Shown: positions 19,171 through 30,549 of the stretch, one piece after another
Numbering within the stretch: the first letter of the stretch is position 1
How the letters are laid out: the number at the start of each line of letters is the position of its first letter
Source of the DNA: Actinomycetes bacterium
GTDB taxonomy: Bacteria; Actinomycetota; Coriobacteriia; WRKU01; WQUG01
Length of the DNA: 64,000 nt
Direction of reading: 5' to 3'
Assembly (NCBI GenBank): GCA_031272275.1
Contig: JAISUC010000010.1
Location: forward strand, 1 to 64,000
Position numbers and translations under genes: made by a program
Notes under the pieces: generated by a model
What the model saw: only the letters and a program-made list of their open reading frames with translations
Database searches by the model: none
What the model was told of the DNA's origin: nothing

Positions 19171-20343
19171 ATGTCTTATATTGTAAAGAGCCTCACGCTA
19201 AAAAACTTTCGTTCCTATGACGACTATGCTCTTGAGCTCGACCCGAACCTGACCATATTAACCGGGCCGAACGCAACAGGGAAAACCAACCTGCTGGAGG
19301 CCTTGGAATTACTCACCACAGGGCGCAGTTTTCGTCGTCCTTTGGCGGCGGATTTACTCCACATCGGCAGCGAATACGGGCAGGCCCATCTCTATGCACA
19401 AGACGGGTCGCTCAGACGCGAAGTCACTCTGTTCCTTAAAGAGGGAAAACGCTCGTACGAGGTCAATACAAAACCCGCAAGCGTAAAAAATCCGGTCGCA
19501 GGCCCGCTTCCCTGCGTAATATTTACTCCGAGCGACTTACGTATTATTAAGGATTCCGCCGAAAAAAGGCGTGACGCGCTCGACGAACTGGGACAACAGC
19601 TTTCCGGGACCTATCGGCGCCTGCGCTCCGAATACGGAAAAATATTGGTACAGCGTAACCGTTTATTGAAAGAAAATATTTTTTCCGGCGTCCTTATGCA
19701 GGCGTGGACCGATCGATTGGTCCGCGTGGGTGCGGCGCTCTACAAAAAACGCCTTTCCCTTTTCAATCTCTTGGTGCCACATATAAAGCAGCACCACAGC
19801 GCGCTGGACGCGAAAATTCAACTGCACCTTTCCTATCGCGCCGAATGGATGATGGGGGAGTACGTCCCGGACCCCGCGGGGGATGCAGATTCCCCATCGG
19901 GTGGGGATTCGGACACGTACGTGGAAGACTGCTTGATGCGCGCTTTGGCCGCAAACAAGGAAAAAGAGCATTCCCTCAAACGAACCGCGGTGGGGCCACA
20001 TCGTGATGATGTGGCATTTACGTTAGATGGTAAGGACGCCCGAACATTCGGCAGCCAAGGACAACAGCGCTCGATTGCATTAGCGTGGAAGTTAGCAGAG
20101 ATCAACGTAATCGAAGAGCTGGGGGCAGCACGCCCACTGCTGTTATTGGACGATGTAATGAGTGAGTTGGATGGAGGTCGACGGGCGCGCTTGGCAGGTA
20201 TGGTGGGGACCGTGGCCCAGACGGTAATAACCACCGCACACATTGATTATTTTGAGAAAGAGTTATTAGGGCGCGCCAAAACGGTCACCCTCCCGCCGGC
20301 CGGCGGGATTCCGGCACACGAGAAACCGGTAACGGTGGCGTAA
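19171..20343 (+). CDS. recF: DNA replication/repair protein RecF
   Basis: IVKSLTLKNFRSYDDYALELDPNLTILTGPNATGKTNLLEAL; GSQGQQRSIALAWKLAE; LLLLDDVMSELDGGRRARL. Confidence 0.96.
   Translation: MSYIVKSLTLKNFRSYDDYALELDPNLTILTGPNATGKTNLLEALELLTTGRSFRRPLAADLLHIGSEYGQAHLYAQDGSLRREVTLFLKEGKRSYEVNTKPASVKNPVAGPLPCVIFTPSDLRIIKDSAEKRRDALDELGQQLSGTYRRLRSEYGKILVQRNRLLKENIFSGVLMQAWTDRLVRVGAALYKKRLSLFNLLVPHIKQHHSALDAKIQLHLSYRAEWMMGEYVPDPAGDADSPSGGDSDTYVEDCLMRALAANKEKEHSLKRTAVGPHRDDVAFTLDGKDARTFGSQGQQRSIALAWKLAEINVIEELGAARPLLLLDDVMSELDGGRRARLAGMVGTVAQTVITTAHIDYFEKELLGRAKTVTLPPAGGIPAHEKPVTVA
19854..19869 (+). repeat. Dispersed palindromic motif, copy 4 (exact)
   Basis: GGGGGAGTACGTCCCG inside recF, read as GEYVP. 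Confidence 0.95.
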
Positions 20344-20347
20344 CGTT

Positions 20348-20698
20348 ATGCAGGCTGATGACATAGAAAAAATCAGTGAAACCACACCGCTCGCAGTGGT
20401 GCTGGATCGCCTGGTGGAAAGAAATGACCCGGACGGTACCCGCGGGCATGTGTCCGCGGCGGTGCGCGAACACATCGAGCGCATTATCGGTCCGGCGGCA
20501 ACAGAGGCCCTTGTTACCTGCTATATACGAGAGCGCGAGCTGGTTTTTGAAGTGAAAGAGGCCGCGTGGGCGCACTCGCTCGCCTATTTTGGAGACGAAT
20601 ACTGTCGTGCCCTCAATGAGGACATGGGGGCGGATCTGGTTGAGCGTGTCCGCTGTATGGTAAAACCACAGCAAACAAATTCTTCAAAAAATATTTAA
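20348..20698 (+). CDS. DUF721/DciA-like protein
   Basis: Length, position between recF and gyrB, and DciA-like sequence (WAHSLAYFGDEYCRALNEDMG...VERVRCMV). Confidence 0.75.
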   Translation: MQADDIEKISETTPLAVVLDRLVERNDPDGTRGHVSAAVREHIERIIGPAATEALVTCYIRERELVFEVKEAAWAHSLAYFGDEYCRALNEDMGADLVERVRCMVKPQQTNSSKNI

Positions 20699-20843
20699 TA
20701 ATCATCGGGCGTCGCATAAATGACACACGATATTATATGTTTATATCATTGAACAATTCTGATACACTGGGCGTCGTAAAGTTAAGGCGACAGAGGGGAA
20801 GCTCGCTCACGCAGACATATGGTCGCAGTGGCGAGTTTTCTTT

Positions 20844-20954
20844 ATGTCAGAATGCACGACGAAAGGATTGGTACAAGATTCAGTTCAAGAACAAAAAAGC
20901 AAGACCATTACCGGTTATGTCAACTGCAGCTATGTGAAGGCCAGCTGGAAGTAA
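20844..20954 (+). CDS. Possible 36-aa peptide in the dciA-gyrB intergenic region
   Basis: MSECTTKGLVQDSVQEQKSKTITGYVNCSYVKASWK*; followed by two hairpins; no clear SD. Confidence 0.25.
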   Translation: MSECTTKGLVQDSVQEQKSKTITGYVNCSYVKASWK

Positions 20955-20998
20955 TCTACAGCAACTGATTTTAAGCGTGTCAACCGACACGCAGGAAT

Positions 20999-21027
20999 GT
21001 GCCCCCGCACACCAAGTGCGGGGGCAC
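20999..21027 (+). terminator. Strong Rho-independent terminator
   Basis: GTGCCCCCGCAC-ACCAA-GTGCGGGGGCAC followed by TTCTTT; preceded by hairpin GCGTGTC-AACC-GACACGC (20975-20992). Confidence 0.88.
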
Positions 21028-21230
21028 TTCTTTGCGCCAGAAGCGCAAAATTTACGGAAAGTGGCGGTCGAAGTTACAGGAAAGCCACAAAACGCCTGAA
21101 ATGGCGTTACAGCGCGCCTGAGGGGCGTTCAAATACCAGTTATTGTGGTAAAATATTCACGAACCACAAGATATTGAGGGAAGTCGACAGATAAGCCGAC
21201 AGCAAAAAATGAGCAAGCAGGCTCATGTGA

Positions 21231-23210
<1,980 letters not shown>

Positions 23211-23222
23211 GGGGAATAATTC

Positions 23223-25799
23223 GTGGCTGACGATAATGAAACATTAAGTATAGAGGACAACACCAAAATACTGCCGATAGCGATGCACCGTGAGATGCGC
23301 CAGAGCTTTCTGGAGTATTCGATGTCGGTTATTGTGGCGCGTGCGCTGCCGGATGTGCGCGACGGCCTGAAACCGGTACACCGCCGCATCCTTTATGCGA
23401 TGAACGAATCGGGTCTAACCCCGCAAAAACCCTATAAAAAGTCTGCGTGGACAGTCGGAGAGGTCATCGGTAAGTACCACCCGCACGGCGATGTTGCGGT
23501 GTATGACACGATGGTGCGCATGGCGCAGGACTTTGCAATGCGCCTGCCGCTGGTCGACGGTCAGGGTAACTTCGGCTCGGTCGACGGGGACAGCCCGGCG
23601 GCTATGCGTTACACCGAAAGCCGCCTGCAGCGCGCAGCCATCGAGATGTTGCGCGACCTGGACAAAGAAACGGTCGATTTCGGTCCGAACTACGACGAAT
23701 CACTGCAAGAGCCTCTGGTCCTGCCTGCGCGCTATCCCAACCTGTTAGTGAACGGTTCTGCCGGAATTGCGGTCGGTATGGCGACGAACATTCCGCCACA
23801 CAACCTGGGCGAGGTCGTTGACGCCACGGTGTTGCTGATAGACAAACCCGAGGCAGAGCTGGATGAACTGATGGCCGTGCTGCCCGGTCCCGATTTTCCG
23901 ACCGCGGGCATCATTATGGGTCGCGACGGCATTCGGGACGCCTATGCGACCGGGCGCGGCAGCATTACGGTGCGCGGCCGGGCCCATGTGGAACAGACGT
24001 CGACGGGACGCACTCGCATAATTGTGACCGAGATTCCCTATCAGGTGAACAAGTCCAAGCTGGTCGTGAAAATCGCCGATCTGGTCAAAGAGAAAAAGCT
24101 GACCGAAATCAGTGATATGCGTGACGAGTCCGACCGCAAGGGCATGCGGATTGTCATCGAGCTGAAACAGCAGGCAATCCCGCAGGTGGTGTTGAACAAG
24201 CTGTTCAAGCACACCCAGTTGCAACAGGGGTTCGGTGTGATAATGCTGGCCTTGGTCGACGGGGTGCCGCAGGTGCTGTCGCTGAAAGAAGTGCTGCAGC
24301 ACTATATCAAACACCAGCAAGCGGTCATTCGCCGTCGTACGGAATACGAACTGCGCAAGGCTCGCGAGCGCGCGCATTTGCTGGAAGGCTATGTGTTGGC
24401 GCTGGATAACATCGACGAGGTCATCAAGGTTATCCGCGAAAGTTATGACGATGCCAAAGAGCGCCTGATTGCGCGGTTCGGGTTTTCGGACGTGCAGGCC
24501 CAGGCGATTTTGGACATGCAGTTGCGTCGCCTGCAGGGCTTGGAACGCGAGAAAATCGAGGCGGAGTTGGCGGACCTGCGCGAAAAGATGGCGTGGTACG
24601 AGAAACTGCTGGCCGACGAGAGTCTGATTTTGGGTGTCATCAAAGACGAGCTGCTGGAAATTAAAGAGAAGTTTGCCGACAAGCGCAAGACCGAGATCAC
24701 AGGGGCTGCGCGCGACCTGGATGTCGAGGACCTGATTGCCGAAGAGGATATGGTGGTCACCATCACCAAGGCCGGTTATGTGAAGCGGCTGCCGGTCGCC
24801 ACCTATCGCCAACAAAAACGCGGCGGCAAGGGGGTTGCGGGCGTCAACCTGAAAGATAACGACTTCGTCGAGAACCTGTTCATTGCGAGCACGCATGACT
24901 ATGTGCTGTTTTTCTCGACGAAGGGTAAGGTATACAAGCTGAAGGTGCACGAGTTGCCGGTGGGGAGCCGTCACGCGCGTGGGACGGCTGCGATCAACCT
25001 GCTGCCGTTCGAGGCGGATGAAAAGATAGCGGCGGTGATCAACACCAAAGACTTCCCCGATGATGAGAATTTGCTGTTTGCGACGGCACACGGCATGGTG
25101 AAAAAGACCGCCATCGGGGCGTATGCGCGCGTGCATGCGGGCGGCATCATCGCGATTAAGCTCCGCGAGGGCGACAGTTTGATCAGCGTGCGCCGCGTGC
25201 ATCAGGGTCAAAAGGTCATCATGGTGTCCACAGCGGGCAAGGCCATTTTGTGGGATGAGAGCGAGGCCCGCCAAATGGGGCGCGATACCAGCGGCGTCAA
25301 GGGTATGGCCATCAAGGAAGGCGAAGCGGTTTTGGGCATGGAAATAGCGCCCGAGGACAGCGAGCTGTTTGTGGTGACCGAGCGCGGTTACGGCAAGCGG
25401 ACCCGATTGAGCGAATACACCGAGCACCACCGCGGTGGGCAGGGAATGAAGACCATCGTGCTGACAGGCAAGAAGGGTCAGCTGGCGGGCATGAAGATAG
25501 TGAACGCCGAACACGAGCTGATGTTGGTAAGTGAAGAAGGTGTCGTGATTCGCGTGCGGGCGAAAGACATCTCGCTGTTGAGTCGTGCCACCCAGGGCGT
25601 CAAGGTGATGAATGTCGGCGAGAGTGACTGCGTCAGCGCGATTGCGCGCTTTACCGCCGCGAAGAAAAAGGTAAGCAAGGCACCCAAGGTCGCCGAGGGG
25701 CAGACCGCGATGGACGTCGAGGGTGCCGGCACGGATACGAGTGCGGATGCGGACGTTGCGGCGGACGACGAGACGGAAGACACCGACGAGATCCTGTAA
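23223..25799 (+). CDS. gyrA: DNA gyrase subunit A
   Basis: [61 protein letters not shown]. Confidence 0.98.
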   Translation: MADDNETLSIEDNTKILPIAMHREMRQSFLEYSMSVIVARALPDVRDGLKPVHRRILYAMNESGLTPQKPYKKSAWTVGEVIGKYHPHGDVAVYDTMVRMAQDFAMRLPLVDGQGNFGSVDGDSPAAMRYTESRLQRAAIEMLRDLDKETVDFGPNYDESLQEPLVLPARYPNLLVNGSAGIAVGMATNIPPHNLGEVVDATVLLIDKPEAELDELMAVLPGPDFPTAGIIMGRDGIRDAYATGRGSITVRGRAHVEQTSTGRTRIIVTEIPYQVNKSKLVVKIADLVKEKKLTEISDMRDESDRKGMRIVIELKQQAIPQVVLNKLFKHTQLQQGFGVIMLALVDGVPQVLSLKEVLQHYIKHQQAVIRRRTEYELRKARERAHLLEGYVLALDNIDEVIKVIRESYDDAKERLIARFGFSDVQAQAILDMQLRRLQGLEREKIEAELADLREKMAWYEKLLADESLILGVIKDELLEIKEKFADKRKTEITGAARDLDVEDLIAEEDMVVTITKAGYVKRLPVATYRQQKRGGKGVAGVNLKDNDFVENLFIASTHDYVLFFSTKGKVYKLKVHELPVGSRHARGTAAINLLPFEADEKIAAVINTKDFPDDENLLFATAHGMVKKTAIGAYARVHAGGIIAIKLREGDSLISVRRVHQGQKVIMVSTAGKAILWDESEARQMGRDTSGVKGMAIKEGEAVLGMEIAPEDSELFVVTERGYGKRTRLSEYTEHHRGGQGMKTIVLTGKKGQLAGMKIVNAEHELMLVSEEGVVIRVRAKDISLLSRATQGVKVMNVGESDCVSAIARFTAAKKKVSKAPKVAEGQTAMDVEGAGTDTSADADVAADDETEDTDEIL

Positions 25800-25854
25800 G
25801 CCGCAAGCGTAAGAGCACCGCCGCGCGACAAACGCGCGACGGTCTGCGAACCGA

Positions 25855-25879
25855 CGAGGCGGGCATCAAGCCCGCCTCG
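25855..25879 (+). terminator. Rho-independent terminator after gyrA
   Basis: CGAGGCGGGC-ATCAA-GCCCGCCTCG followed by TTTG. Confidence 0.8.
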
Positions 25880-25930
25880 TTTGCCATGTGAGGCGGACAC
25901 GGCGGATGCGGCTGCAGGATGGGTAATGCG

Positions 25931-25946
25931 CGGGACGCGCTCCCCC
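25931..25946 (-). repeat. Dispersed palindromic motif, variant copy 5 (CGGGACGCGCTCCCCC)
   Basis: Two mismatches to consensus (GTAC to GCGC core); intergenic after gyrA. Confidence 0.7.
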
Positions 25947-26053
25947 GCTTACTGAAACATTCACTAATAGTCTGCATAAACGATTATAATAATCAGCAGG
26001 AGAATTCGGAGGCACGTTTCGACAAGAGAACAACAGGAGAGAAGGGGAGGCAC

Positions 26054-27076
26054 ATGAAACATCGCGTTTTGGTTTGGTCTGTCATGCTGTGTATTGTGGT
26101 GCTGTGTGCGGGTGTGGTCGCCGGGTGCGCGAACAAAGCGGACAACGCGTCCACAACTGATACTGCGCAGACCGCAGATACAACGGAACCCGCGGCGGAC
26201 GGCGCTGCGGAATCGTCGATCCCGGTAACCCAGGTGTTCGTCCCCGCCGAATGGGTCAAATCGGTCGTGGACGGTAACGAGGCCCAGTCGCAAACGGCGG
26301 TCATCGTCGAGGCCAGCTGGGGCGAGGCCGGCGATGATTACAAAAAGGCGCATATACCCGGCGCCTTGCACCTGAACACCGACCTGATTGAAGAGGACAA
26401 GTACTGGAACATCCGCACCGGCGACGAAATCGCGCAGGTCATGGCTGATTTCGGCATCACCAAAACCACGCCGGTCATCGTGTACGGCAGCGACAGCGGC
26501 GCCGATCGCTTTGCGTTCGTGTGCCTGTGGGCCGGTGTCGACGAGGTCCACGTGCTGGACGGCGGCTATGCGGCGTGGACGGCGGCGGGATATCCCACCA
26601 GCGACGCGGCCGAAACCGCAAACGCGGCGCCCGACTTTGGCGCGACCATCCCGGCGCATCCCGAATACGTGCTGGCGATGCCGGCCGAAGTCATCGCGGC
26701 ACAGGCGGATCCGAACTTCCGCCTGGTGTCGATTCGCAGCTGGGACGAATTCATCGGCAAAACCAGCGGCTACGACTACATTAAACGCGCCGGCGAACCC
26801 AAAGGCGCCGTTTGGGGGCACGACGAAGCCGATTACTATGACAGCGACGGCCTGGTCAAATCGCTGGATTCCATCGTGACCGATTACTGGGAGGAATGGG
26901 ACGTCGGCCCGGACAACGACATCGCGTTTTATTGCGGCACGGGTTGGCGCGCGACCGTGCCCTGGTTGCTGTGCTACCAAAACGGCTGGAAAAACATCAA
27001 ACTGTACGACGGCGGTTGGTTCGTCTGGCAAATGGACAGCGAAAACCCGGTGCAAACCGGCGACCCGCGCAGCTGA
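26054..27076 (+). CDS. Lipoprotein with tandem rhodanese domains (sulfurtransferase-like)
   Basis: Lipobox VVAGC; first domain IPGALHLNTD...VIVYGSDSGADRF; second domain IAFYCGTGWRATVPWLLCYQNGWKNIKLYDGGW with CGTGWRA catalytic loop. Confidence 0.88.
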   Translation: MKHRVLVWSVMLCIVVLCAGVVAGCANKADNASTTDTAQTADTTEPAADGAAESSIPVTQVFVPAEWVKSVVDGNEAQSQTAVIVEASWGEAGDDYKKAHIPGALHLNTDLIEEDKYWNIRTGDEIAQVMADFGITKTTPVIVYGSDSGADRFAFVCLWAGVDEVHVLDGGYAAWTAAGYPTSDAAETANAAPDFGATIPAHPEYVLAMPAEVIAAQADPNFRLVSIRSWDEFIGKTSGYDYIKRAGEPKGAVWGHDEADYYDSDGLVKSLDSIVTDYWEEWDVGPDNDIAFYCGTGWRATVPWLLCYQNGWKNIKLYDGGWFVWQMDSENPVQTGDPRS

Positions 27077-27109
27077 CAGCACGCGTCATCAACAAGCTTC
27101 GTTTTCAGG

Positions 27110-27200
27110 GGGGGAGTGCGTCCCGGCGCACTCCCCCATCCCGTCCCCCGTACTAATTGGCACCGCTCGCGTACCCGGCGGCTGCGGGACGTACTCCCCC
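27110..27200. repeat. Inverted doublet of the dispersed motif (copies 6 and 7), REPIN-like arrangement
   Basis: GGGGGAGTGCGTCCCG at 27110-27125 and CGGGACGTACTCCCCC at 27185-27200, inverted, about 59 bp apart; copy 6 also forms GGGGGAGTGCG-TCCCGG-CGCACTCCCCC. Confidence 0.85.
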
Positions 27201-27265
27201 GTGTTTTATTCTGTTAGGATGAAAAGCTACCGACCGATTCACCCGATTCAACAGAAAGGGGAGCC

Positions 27266-27847
27266 ATGTCTGCCGAACTCACCGAAATCCGCTGGCACGC
27301 GCGTGCCGGCCAGGGCGCGGTGACCGCAGCCAAACTGGTTGCAGAGGCGGCGCTGCGCGAGGACCGCTATTTCCAGGCGATGCCGGAATACGGGCCCGAG
27401 CGCATGGGCGCGCCGCTGAAGGCCTTCACCCGCATATCGGACGCCCCGATTGAAATTTCCAACAACATCGAACACCCCGACATCGTCGTCGTGTTGGATG
27501 ACACGCTGCTGGACAGCGTGGACGTGACCGAGGGGCTGGCAGCCGACGGGGCGGTGGTTGTGAACAGCCCGTCTGCGCCGGCCGCCATTCGCGCGCAGCT
27601 GGGTTTGGGCGCGGGTGTCGCGGTTGCGACCGTGGACGCCAGCGCGATTGCATTGGATACCATTAAACGCGACATCCCGAATACGCCGATTGTGGGCGCT
27701 CTGGTCAGCGTGCGACCGGTGGTCGCGCTGGATAGCGTGCTGGCACAGCTACAGGCGACTTTTGGGAAAAAGTTCGCACGCGAAATCATCGACGCCAACC
27801 TGGACAGCGTGCGTCGTGCCTATCAGGAGGTGGTTTACGATGCCTGA
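27266..27847 (+). CDS. 2-oxoacid:ferredoxin oxidoreductase gamma subunit (Por/Vor-type)
   Basis: EIRWHARAGQGAVTAAKLVAEAALREDRYFQAMPEYGPERMGAPLKAFTRI. Confidence 0.92.
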   Translation: MSAELTEIRWHARAGQGAVTAAKLVAEAALREDRYFQAMPEYGPERMGAPLKAFTRISDAPIEISNNIEHPDIVVVLDDTLLDSVDVTEGLAADGAVVVNSPSAPAAIRAQLGLGAGVAVATVDASAIALDTIKRDIPNTPIVGALVSVRPVVALDSVLAQLQATFGKKFAREIIDANLDSVRRAYQEVVYDA

Positions 27848-28301
27848 GAACAACACCGGCGTACAGGGCGCACAGGGTGCGAGCGGTGCATCGGCCGCAC
27901 CGGGCGCGCGGCCCTGTATCCCCACCACGACCATCCCGGTCGATTTCCGCGACGCGACCGCGCGGTTTGGCGATTGGGATGTCGCCGATTTCCCCGTCGG
28001 GATGGCGGGCGTTGCCGGAAACTCCGTCGATTACGTGACTGGCGGCTGGCGCAGCATGCGTCCGGTGTGGGATGCGGATAAATGCAAGCACTGCCTGCTG
28101 TGCTGGGTGAACTGTCCGGACAGCTCGATTACGGTGGCGGATGAACAGATGACCGGCATCGATTACGACCACTGCAAGGGCTGCGGCATCTGTGCGGTCG
28201 AATGTCGATTCGACGCGCTGGATATGCGCCCCGAACACGAATGCCATGACGAACCGGTACTCGACGCTGCCGCCGAACCGGAAATCACCCAGGGAGCGTG
28301 A
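27840..28301 (+). CDS. 2-oxoacid:ferredoxin oxidoreductase delta subunit (2x[4Fe-4S] ferredoxin)
   Basis: CKHCLLCWVNCPDSSITV...YDHCKGCGICAVECRFDAL; 8-nt overlap with gamma. Confidence 0.92.
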   Translation: MPENNTGVQGAQGASGASAAPGARPCIPTTTIPVDFRDATARFGDWDVADFPVGMAGVAGNSVDYVTGGWRSMRPVWDADKCKHCLLCWVNCPDSSITVADEQMTGIDYDHCKGCGICAVECRFDALDMRPEHECHDEPVLDAAAEPEITQGA

Positions 28302-28306
28302 GCGCC

Positions 28307-29548
28307 ATGACTGATACCACACCCACCGCTGTTGTCGGCGCAGCCGCCGTCGACCTTTCGGCGGTCGAACAGCGCACCATCGCCTCGACCGGCAACCTGT
28401 TTGTTGCCGAGGCCTTCCGTCAAATCGACCCGGACGCAGTCTGCGCCTATCCCATTACGCCGCAGACGACCATTGTCGAGGAATTCGCGAAATTCGTCGC
28501 CAACGGGCGCGTCCACACCGAATACGTGACGGTCGAATCGGAACACAGCGCGATGTCGGCGACCATCGGTGCCAGCGCAGCCGGCGGGCGCGCCTTTACG
28601 GTCACCAGCTCGCAGGGGCTTGCCTTGATGTGGGAGGAACTGCACATCGCGTCGGGCCTGCGCCTGCCGATTGTTATGATCAACGCCAACCGCGCCATCA
28701 GCGCCCCGATTAACATTCACGGCGATCACAGCGACGTCATGGGTGCTCGCGATTCGGGCTGGATCATCCTGATGGCGGAAAACGCCCAGGAAGCCTACGA
28801 CAACACCATCATCGCGACCCGGGTTGCCGAAGCCGCGCGCCTGCCCGTCATGCCCACGCTGGACGGATTCATCACCACGCACTCCATCGCGCGCGGACAG
28901 GTGGCAGATGATGCGACGGTAAAGGCTTTTGTTGGGGAGTATGTCCCGGACGATTCCTTACTGCGCAGCACGTCGCCGGTGATGGTCGGCGCCTTTGCGA
29001 ATCTGGGCCCGACCTATATGAAGGTGAAAAAGGCCGAGCGCGACGCCATAGACGCCTCCCTGCCGATTATCGGCGAGGTCGGGGCACAGTGGGCATCGGT
29101 CATCGGGCGCGACTACGGACATGTCGAGTCCTACGGGGTCGACGACGCCGACCTGGTGGTTGTGATTATGGGTTCTGCGGCGGGTAACGTGCGCGCCGTG
29201 GTGCGCCGCCTGCGCGAACAGGGCCAGCGGGTCGGGGTTGTAAAGGTACGGACCTATCGCCCGTTCCCGGCGGCGGATTTGGCGGCGGCTGTGTCCGGCG
29301 CACGTGCCATTGCCGTGCTGGATCGCGCCGAGAGCTTCGGTGCACCTGCCGGACCGCTGGCACTGGATACGCTGGCGGCATTGTACGGGGCGGGCATTCA
29401 GGTTCCGGTGCGCAGCTACCTATACGGACTGGGCGGTGCCGACGTGCGGCTGGATCTGGTCGAACAGGTCTATGCCGACCTGGCGGACGTTGCCGACGAC
29501 GGTGACGGGCTGTTGAACCCGACCCCCCGTTATCTGGGAATTCGATAG
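28307..29548 (+). CDS. 2-oxoacid:ferredoxin oxidoreductase alpha subunit
   Basis: GNLFVAEAFRQIDPDAVCAYPITPQTTIVEEFAKFV...ESEHSAMSATIGASAAGGRAFTVTSSQGLALMWEELHIASGLRLPIVM. Confidence 0.93.
   Translation: MTDTTPTAVVGAAAVDLSAVEQRTIASTGNLFVAEAFRQIDPDAVCAYPITPQTTIVEEFAKFVANGRVHTEYVTVESEHSAMSATIGASAAGGRAFTVTSSQGLALMWEELHIASGLRLPIVMINANRAISAPINIHGDHSDVMGARDSGWIILMAENAQEAYDNTIIATRVAEAARLPVMPTLDGFITTHSIARGQVADDATVKAFVGEYVPDDSLLRSTSPVMVGAFANLGPTYMKVKKAERDAIDASLPIIGEVGAQWASVIGRDYGHVESYGVDDADLVVVIMGSAAGNVRAVVRRLREQGQRVGVVKVRTYRPFPAADLAAAVSGARAIAVLDRAESFGAPAGPLALDTLAALYGAGIQVPVRSYLYGLGGADVRLDLVEQVYADLADVADDGDGLLNPTPRYLGIR
28933..28948 (+). repeat. Dispersed motif, variant copy 8 (TGGGGAGTATGTCCCG)
   Basis: Inside the oxidoreductase alpha gene, read as GEYVP; could be chance coding similarity. 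Confidence 0.5.
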
Positions 29549-29558
29549 GAGATTGCAG

Positions 29559-30500
29559 ATGGCTACTATCAAAGAACTGTCCCGTACCCGTGACCGTTTG
29601 GTCGGCGGGCATCGTTTGTGCGCCGGCTGCGGGGCATCGATTGCGGTGCGCCAGGTGATGCTGGGTGCCGGTGCCGACACCGAGGTCGTGACTGCGTGTG
29701 CGACGGGGTGTCTGGAGGTCTCGACGACCATTTATCCGTATAGCTCGTGGGACACGCCGTTTATCCACAATGCGTTTGAAAACGCCGCAGCCACCATCAG
29801 CGGTGTCGAGGCCAGTTTCAAAGGCCTGCAGCGTGCGGGCAAAATCGACCCCGAGCGTAAACTGAAATTCGTTGCGTTCGGTGGCGACGGCGGGACCTAT
29901 GACATCGGTCTGCAGTCATTGTCGGGTGCGATGGAGCGCGGGCATAACATCGTGTATGTGTGCTATGACAACGGCGCCTATATGAACACGGGCATCCAGC
30001 GTTCCAGCGCGACTCCGCGCGGGTCCTGGGCGACCACCAGCGAGGTCGGCAGCGTCCAGCCAGGCAAGCCGCAGCGCCGCAAGGACCTGACCGCCATTAT
30101 GGCGGCACACCACATTCCCTATGCTGCGCAGGCCTCCATCGGTTATTGGCAGGACCTGGTGCGCAAGGCCGAAAAGGCCTTTGCGGTCGAGGGACCGGCG
30201 TTCCTGAATGTGTTTGCGCCCTGTCCGCGCGGTTGGCGCTGTGACGGTGCGCAGACCACCGCCATCGCGCGCCTGGCGGTTGAAACTGCATTCTGGCCGG
30301 TGTTCGAGGTCGAGGACGGCGTGTGGCGTCTGACCACACCGGCGCGCGCACGCGAGCCGCGCCCCGTGGCGGAGTTCCTGAAAACGCAGGGGCGTTTCAA
30401 GCACCTGTTCCGCCCCGAGAACGCCGAACTGCTGGAAGAAATCCAGCGCGACGTTGACGAATACTACGCCGGGCTGAAACGCTTGGCAGGCGAAGAATAG
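29559..30500 (+). CDS. 2-oxoacid:ferredoxin oxidoreductase beta subunit (TPP-binding)
   Basis: GHRLCAGCGASIAVRQVM; ATGCLEVSTTIYPYSSW; FGGDGGTYDIGLQSLSGAMERGHNIVYVCYDNGAYMNTGIQRS. Confidence 0.94.
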   Translation: MATIKELSRTRDRLVGGHRLCAGCGASIAVRQVMLGAGADTEVVTACATGCLEVSTTIYPYSSWDTPFIHNAFENAAATISGVEASFKGLQRAGKIDPERKLKFVAFGGDGGTYDIGLQSLSGAMERGHNIVYVCYDNGAYMNTGIQRSSATPRGSWATTSEVGSVQPGKPQRRKDLTAIMAAHHIPYAAQASIGYWQDLVRKAEKAFAVEGPAFLNVFAPCPRGWRCDGAQTTAIARLAVETAFWPVFEVEDGVWRLTTPARAREPRPVAEFLKTQGRFKHLFRPENAELLEEIQRDVDEYYAGLKRLAGEE

Positions 30501-30513
30501 CTTGACTGTGATT

Positions 30514-30541
30514 GCGCCGCCCCGGAAAACCCGGGGCGGCG
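30514..30541 (+). terminator. Terminator hairpin after the oxidoreductase operon (copy 1 of a 28-nt repeat)
   Basis: GCGCCGCCCCGGAAAACCCGGGGCGGCG followed by TTTCTTT; identical 28-mer at 32162-32189. Confidence 0.85.
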
Positions 30542-30549
30542 TTTCTTTC

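Noticed and set aside
23745-25514. 589-aa minus-strand ORF opposite gyrA
   Set aside because: Antisense shadow of a conserved high-GC gene; no recognisable domains and the plus strand is clearly gyrA.
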